Source of the DNA: Cadophora sp. MPI-SDFR-AT-0126
Lineage: Eukaryota; Ascomycota; Leotiomycetes; Helotiales; Ploettnerulaceae
Assembly (NCBI GenBank): GCA_020747065.1
Contig: JAGMVK010000009.1
Location: forward strand, 1,550,001-1,614,000
Length of the DNA: 64,000 bases
Reading direction: 5' to 3'
Below are positions 58,301 through 64,000 of the stretch, piece by piece. Position 1 is the first letter of the stretch. Each line of letters opens with the position of its first letter. The position numbers were made by a program, and so were the translations under genes. A model generated the notes under the pieces. The model saw only the letters and a list, made by a program, of their open reading frames with translations, made no database searches and had not been told where the DNA came from.

Positions 58301-60264
58301 TGCATACGTTGAGGAAGTCATCCATTTGTTGGATATGGAGAACTACGCCGACGCAATCATTGGAGTTCCTGGTGAGGGTATGTATCCCCATTCTTTGAGC
58401 GACTTTATGTATTGACGTTGCCAGGTTTGAATGTTGAGCAACGCAAGAAGTTGACAATTGCTGTCGAGCTTGCGGCTAGACCTCAACTCTTGCTCTTCTT
58501 GGACGAACCTAGTTCTGGTCTGGACAGTCAAACTTCTTGGGCCATCCTCGATTTGCTACAGAAGCTGACTGCCCATGGCCAAGCTATCCTCTGCACTATT
58601 CATCAACCATCAGCCATGCTCTTCCAGAGATTCGATCGGTTGTTGTTCCTAGCACCTGAAGGCAAGCCTGTCTACTTCGGTGACATTGGTCCAAACTCCT
58701 CGACTGTTGTAAGCTACTTCGAACGCAACGGCGCGAAGCCATGCCCAGAGGACGCCAACCCTGCCGAGTGGATCATGGAAATTATTGGTTGCACTCCTGG
58801 CTCACACAGTGATATCGACTGGCCCGCAGTCTGGCGATCGAGCCCTGAGTATGCCCAAGTTCATCGGGAGCTCGAGGACATGGAGAAGGGAGTGAGCCAA
58901 GGTATACAAGTTCAGAAGGCCACCCTTGATGATGACTATAGGGAGTTTGCAGCACCATTCTCGGTCCAGCTGTGGGAGTGCGTGAAGCGAGTCAACCAAC
59001 AGTGAGTATCTTTCCCACAATTACACCGACCTTAATTAACAAAATTTAGATACTGGAGAACACCATCCTATATCTATTCCAAAGCTGCTATGTGCTTGGG
59101 CACCGTAAGTCATCTGTCCAATTCCCTCGAGCTTCACTGACCATATAGGCACTCTTCCTTGGCTTCACGTTCTTCAAGGCCGACAACAGTCTTCAAGGAC
59201 TACAAAACCAGGTTTTCAGTATCTTCATGCTGCTGTAAGTCTACCACCTCCCCTTTTCACAGCCTAACTAAATTTTGAATAGTACTCAATCCTCAAACCT
59301 GGTACCTCAAATGCTTCCAAACTTTGTCACTCAGCGAGACCTCTATGAAGCTCGTGAACGTCCCGCTAAGACTTACTCCTGGAAGGTCTTCATGCTTGCA
59401 AATATCTTTGTCGAGCTTCCATGGAACATATTGATGGCAATCTTGATCTTTGTTGGTTGGTATTACCCTATCGGCTTGTACCGAAACGCGGATTACAGTG
59501 GTACTGGCTCTCAGAGTGCTGTAACCGTTCTTCTCTTCATGGTGGTCTACATGGTCTTCACTAGCACCTTTGGTCACATGGTTCAAGCCGGTGTTGATCT
59601 TGCCGAGCTGGGAGGCAATTACGCTAACCTACTCTTTATGCTGTCTCTGATCTTCTGCGGGTATGCTTCTTCTCTTTCGACTGATGCCAGAAGCTAACCA
59701 TTCCGCAGAGTTATCATTGGTCCCGACGCGCTTCCCAGATTCTGGATCTTCATGTACAGAGTCTCTCCATTCACCTACCTGGTCAGCGGTATTCTGTCAA
59801 CCTCTCTCACCAACGTCCCAGTCGAATGTTCCGAGATCGAGCTACTACATTTCGACCCCCTCCCAGAACAAACTTGCGGCACCTACATGAGCGATTACCT
59901 CCAGACAGCCGGCGGCTACGTCACCAATCCTGATGCTACATCTAGCTGCGCATACTGTCCACTCAGCAACACCGACGCTTTCCTCAAGCTAGTCCACAGC
60001 GAGTACAACGAGCGATGGCGCAACTTCGGCATCCTCTGGGTCTACGTCTTGGTCAACATCATCGGCGCCCTATTCTTCTACTGGCTCGTTCGCGTTCCAA
60101 AGAAGGGTAAGAAGAGCCAGATCAAGTCTGGTGAGGTCGTTGCGCCTGTTGAGGGATCCGTTGAGGCTGAGGACAAGGAGCCTGAAGTCACTGTCAATAC
60201 CCGTGAGAACAGCGAGCCTTCGGTTGAGAAATCTTGTGACAGTCACAGTCACGGTCTGGCCTGA
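55321..60264 (+). CDS. Full-length PDR-type ABC-G transporter
   Basis: Twelve exons: 55321-56238, 56285-56628, 56681-56820, 56868-56971, 57028-57623, 57669-58005, 58065-58377, 58425-59001, 59050-59104, 59149-59234, 59283-59660 and 59709-60264. All junctions keep frame and give 1467 aa. Order is NBD1-TMD1-NBD2-TMD2. NBD1 has the atypical Walker [10 protein letters not shown] (residue 123), [13 protein letters not shown] and the degenerate [13 protein letters not shown]2 starts exactly at an exon border with [11 protein letters not shown] (residue 814) and has [18 protein letters not shown] motif [15 protein letters not shown] and a Cys-bearing loop ([12 protein letters not shown]) follow. These proteins export drugs and lipophilic compounds at the plasma membrane, using ATP. 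Divergent from a P450. Confidence 0.97.
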
Positions 60265-61042
60265 AGTCTTGCATGCAATTATTGACATTGAGCTTGGCGT
60301 TCCGGTGGCGGGTAGTTACTGGTGGCAGGCTTCTGTCACAGCACATGGCTTTGCATTTGTTTTACCTTTGCTCATGAGGTGTGTTTTCACGCATAGCCAT
60401 TTGAGCAGTTTCTGCATGGGACGGTATTAAAATGATGATTTGTATGGAGTATGGATGGTTGAATTTTTCATGGATGAATGGGCGAATAATGGTGCGATTT
60501 GTCTCTGCTTCCTGTTTTCTGTCATTTGCGGTGCTGGTCTTTGCTTTTTGTGTCATCTTGACGGAATCTGGATGGCGTTGACCATGGCGGGATGGGTGGA
60601 ATTACGGATGCTGCTCTACAGTCTGGCTGCGTCGTGGACATCAAAACATCAAATGAGCTTAAGTGCTTGTGCGATAAATTCTGATACTTGCTCTGTGCTT
60701 TGCATTCAAATGCGAGCTACATGAGAGAGGTCATGTTTTGCTATGCGAAGGACACTGAGATGAAGATTGGGGGTTCTAGGTTCTGCCTGTAGCCTAGAAG
60801 GAATGAATGAATACAGAGTGCTAATCAGCAATGATGACTTGGTTTGGGTTATTGTGAGCAAAGAGTGTTGGCGAGGTAAGTTCACGACATATTTGATATT
60901 GGTTCGTAAATTGCTTTCAATCGTGTATTCTTTTCACTATCTTGATCTCACCAAACTTTTCAGAAATGAATTTTGCTAGGCTGCAATACTGCATGCGCTT
61001 TTACCCTCCTGGCGTTTTTTTTCATAATCGTTTTCCTTGGTC
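60265..61042. other. Intergenic between convergent genes
   Basis: About 780 bases at the 3' ends of the ABC transporter and the GH106-like gene. No supported gene. Confidence 0.5.
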
Positions 61043-64000
61043 TTACCTCTTGGTCTTGTTGGTGCTGGGGGATACGATGATCCATTCATTTGACTCCAGC
61101 TCGTTCTCAATGTCTGACTCGTTGTTGCCGGATGTAGGAGACGATGAAATTAGAGCAGGAACAGGAGAAGCGGCTGTCGACACTGAGATGCTAGGTGGTG
61201 CTAAGATGCCAATGGGTCGGACATTGTAACTATCTGTCCACCAATCTCCTTCGGCTATTCCATCACATTATGATCAGCACAAATGCCTTACTCGAAAACC
61301 GTGTGCGTATAAATCAAACAGGTATGGAGAGAAAGTGGGAATGATTGGTTGGAGATGTAGGAGCTAGAGGGTAGAAGATGGTAGGGAAAGCAACATACTC
61401 CTCCAAATATCCGGCCAGCACTGATTCGTCCTCCCATCCGCCAGATGGAAATGCCCAAACGCATTATACCTATTCCCATACGCCGTGACTGAAATCCGGT
61501 GCGTCCCTGCCGCGAACCTGCCTAGATGAAGCGTATGCGGCTGGAAAGCGATTCGTCCCAATTTCTTCTTCGCTTTGCTCCCAGCTCTAGATCCCGCATC
61601 GCGCCCGGAGGTGAAGGAGGGGAGGGAATGCACGACGAGAACTGGGGATGAGAATCTCGGGACGGAGAGCACGACGTCGTATGTTGTGCTGGGCGTGTTG
61701 GGGAGGGAGAACGTGTAATTGTAGACCAGGTTCCCGACGTAAAAGGGGAGGCCTTGTGTGGTGATGTCGCCCCATGAGAGGGTGCTGGTCTCCAGGGGTG
61801 AGAGGAGGGTCTGGCCTGGGCTGGGGAACGTGATGGCGAAGGAGCCGAGGATGTAGATCCTCTCGATATTCGTCAGGACACCGAACGGAAACGTAAGAGT
61901 CAGTGTGTTGCTACCGGCTTGGATTGTGTTGGGTGGGATGGGTAGTGTTCGAATCGCTTCGTCAACCCACCACCCTGACTTCCCCTTCGCCGGACCTGTA
62001 CGCGAGGATGAGGAAGGGATGGAGATGTCGTTTAGGCGGATAGTGGTCATTGTTTCGGGATCTTCGAGGGCGAGGAGGGTGGGTTTGGGGATGGTGAATG
62101 TTGATGTGAATTTGAAGACGAGGGTTACGTTCGTGAGAGGTGCTCGTTCGGAGGGCGGGATTGTCCAAGGTTGGCGCCAGGCCATGCCTTTGCGGGGGAG
62201 TTTTAGGTGGGCACGGATGAGGTTGTCGATTCGGAGGACTTCGGTTGATGGAGAGAATGTATCGTTGGGAGAGGTGCTGAGTTTGTAGGAGGCGTAGTCG
62301 AGGGTGAGGACGTTGGGCTCGGTGAGGACGATGCTTTCGAGTGTGAGGCATGGTGCCGGGAGAGAGATTTGGGCTGGTTGTGGAATGAGTTGGAGAGGAG
62401 ACGAAGTAGAAGAGGGGAAGAGACGTAAGAGGAGACTGGCGCAGCCTTCGAAGCGATATGGGAAAGATGTCCATCCGTGTTTTTGGTGACTAGATATTGC
62501 ACTCTCTGCTCCCGAAAAGGTGTCTAATTTGTCAACCCTCCAATTTCCCTTCAATGATACAGTAGCATCTACTGGATTTTGGCGATCGGTATTGCAGATG
62601 AACACGAATCGCTCATCGCCGTCCTGGCGCATTTGATACAGCAGCTTATCCGCAAGTATGTTTTGACCTGTAGTCACTCGAAGTTCGCGATATGGTTCCA
62701 GTACAGAGAGGATACTTTGCTCGCTCCAAAAGATATTCTTGCTCTGTTCGATGCTGGGACCTAGTAGTGACACCTTGGCATCCACGAATTCGGGGGCGCT
62801 ACCTGCTATGATGACTTTCCCGCCTCGCTTGGTGAAGTTTTGGAGAATCTTCAAGGTTGAAGAGCGAATTGTTCGAAGGTTTGGGACGATTACTACATCG
62901 TATTCGCATTCTCCTACCTGCAGTGTACTTCCGTGAGGTTTCTTGGGAACTTGGCCAGGTAGCAGACTTTCGGCTATGAAATCAAAATCGATGAGACCGT
63001 GGAGGAGCCATCTCGTCAGATCGGCAAAGGCCTGATCTCGACTAGACAGCTCGTCGCCGCTGCCATTTGGTCCGAATGCAAGCCAGTAACTCTCGATGGG
63101 ATGGACGACAGCTACCCTCGTCACTGCTTTACCTCTTGTCATCGCAACACCTGCTCGAGCGAAGTGATCCTCGACATACCCGTACTCTTTGTACCATGGG
63201 CTTTGGTAGCCAATGCAGGCGGGATAATCTCGCTTGCCTTCACCAGCCATACTCACCCAAGTGAGATGGTGAACTCGAAACGTGATTCCTAATGCCGCTT
63301 GCCAGTCCCCACAGCCTTTGTGGCCTTCGAACGTGAAGGTCCAATGTGTGACTCCGTAAATCTCAGACATAGTCCCTCTCGTTCCGTTCTGCCGTGAGAC
63401 GCTGGATGCTTGCTTTGCTGTATTGTACTCAACCCAATCGACTAGTAGGTCCATACCAGGCATTTCTTGATTTCTATAACAACGCATGGCTTCTCCTAGA
63501 GCAGTGGTTTGCGAATAGAGTGTAGGCTCTTCCATCATATGGCCGTTGAGCATCAAGTTGTTTGTTCTACACCATGTCGAGAGTTGATCCATGAATGCCG
63601 TGACGAATCTCTCTGCGACGTGATCGTGGAATTGGTGTCGGATTCTACTCGGAGTACCGTGAGGGAGATTCCAGAAAATTTGGGGCAAATTGGCGACGAT
63701 GTCTTCATCGTATGCTATCTTGAACGAGACTGGAAGGTCGGCTGTCCAAGGTAGAAAGACGTCGTCACCTGCTAATGGACTTGAAAGCTGCGTTTTAGTC
63801 GCAAACTGAGGTTCATCTGTGAAGATGCAGGGTACAGTGTTGCCAAACTTGTGGCCGATTTTGTGTTTGTATACTTCGTGGGTGGTTTTAATGAAACTCG
63901 AAATTGCTTCTGGGCTAAGGGTGTCGACGTAGGTTTGGTCATTGAACCATGGTGATCCGTTGTTGCTCTCCATGTATGCGTACCAAACATTGCTTCCGGT
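61043..64000 (-). CDS. GH106-like alpha-L-rhamnosidase, 5' end beyond the window
   Basis: The frame is open to base 64000, so the N-terminus is outside. Two exons are seen, >64000-61399 and 61254-61043, joined by a 144-nt intron (GTATGT donor, GAATAG acceptor, phase 1), giving 937 visible residues. The junction recreates DIWRTEGDWWTDSYNVRPIG, a family-like ending. Earlier blocks include CIFTDEPQFA, NGHMMEEPTLYSQ, HWTFTFEGHKG and, later, KRGGKVIIAGSAPEF. This pattern is that of Glyco_hydro_106 proteins, large enzymes that cleave alpha-L-rhamnose from plant polysaccharides. The last 50 residues are Ser/Asn-rich. Secretion cannot be judged without the start. Confidence 0.85.

Noticed and set aside
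1..64000. tRNA, rRNA or CRISPR features
   Set aside because: No cloverleaf-like gene, rRNA segment or spaced repeat array was recognised by eye; CRISPR is not expected in a fungus.

Overview
The window reads as nuclear DNA of a filamentous ascomycete (Pezizomycotina). Genes are split by short introns of about 41-85 nt with GT-AG borders and CTAAC/CTGAC-like branch points, there are no operons, and the families present are typical of these fungi: a HET-domain protein, DUF6594, a PDR-type ABC transporter, GPI17/PIG-S, FAT1, a bZIP factor and a Git3-like receptor. DUF6594 and the N-terminal module of the retropepsin-like gene make me lean to Leotiomycetes, but that is only an inference. All exon borders below were built by hand from splice signals, reading frame and family resemblance, and no search was run.

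Layout. 0-13.5 kb is an accessory region. It has four small Cys-containing genes on the minus strand, a spliced 75-aa gene, a long coiled-coil protein with two SUMO-interaction-like motifs, an intact HET gene, and decayed copies of both the HET gene and a small Cys gene, which point to an old local duplication. A four-helix membrane protein with a 45-bp internal repeat lies inside this area. 13.9-18.6 kb is core: FAT1 and GPI17 are divergent. 19.6-25.5 kb holds a gene with two retropepsin-like domains divergent from a DUF6594 membrane protein, then a 91-aa spliced gene and an NAD(P)-dependent epimerase/reductase. 25.5-31.4 kb is gene-poor and contains a truncated MFS pseudogene. 31.4-37.8 kb carries regulators: a 7TM receptor, a fungal-specific transcription-factor-like protein and a bZIP factor. 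38.0-39.8 kb has coding-like fragments I could not assemble. 40.6-43.7 kb holds an F-box protein and a zinc alcohol dehydrogenase.

44.7-47.0 kb is the most unusual locus. A 3-beta-HSD/Erg26-like dehydrogenase appears to run, through an intron whose donor overlaps its apparent stop codon, into a hemerythrin (HHE) domain with a C-terminal membrane anchor, predicted as one 740-aa protein. 47-51.4 kb has no convincing gene. 51.4-60.3 kb holds a cytochrome P450 and a full-length PDR ABC transporter arranged head to head around a 1.95-kb spacer, a layout suggestive of detoxification or secondary metabolism. 61.0-64.0 kb is a GH106-like alpha-L-rhamnosidase whose 5' end lies beyond the window.
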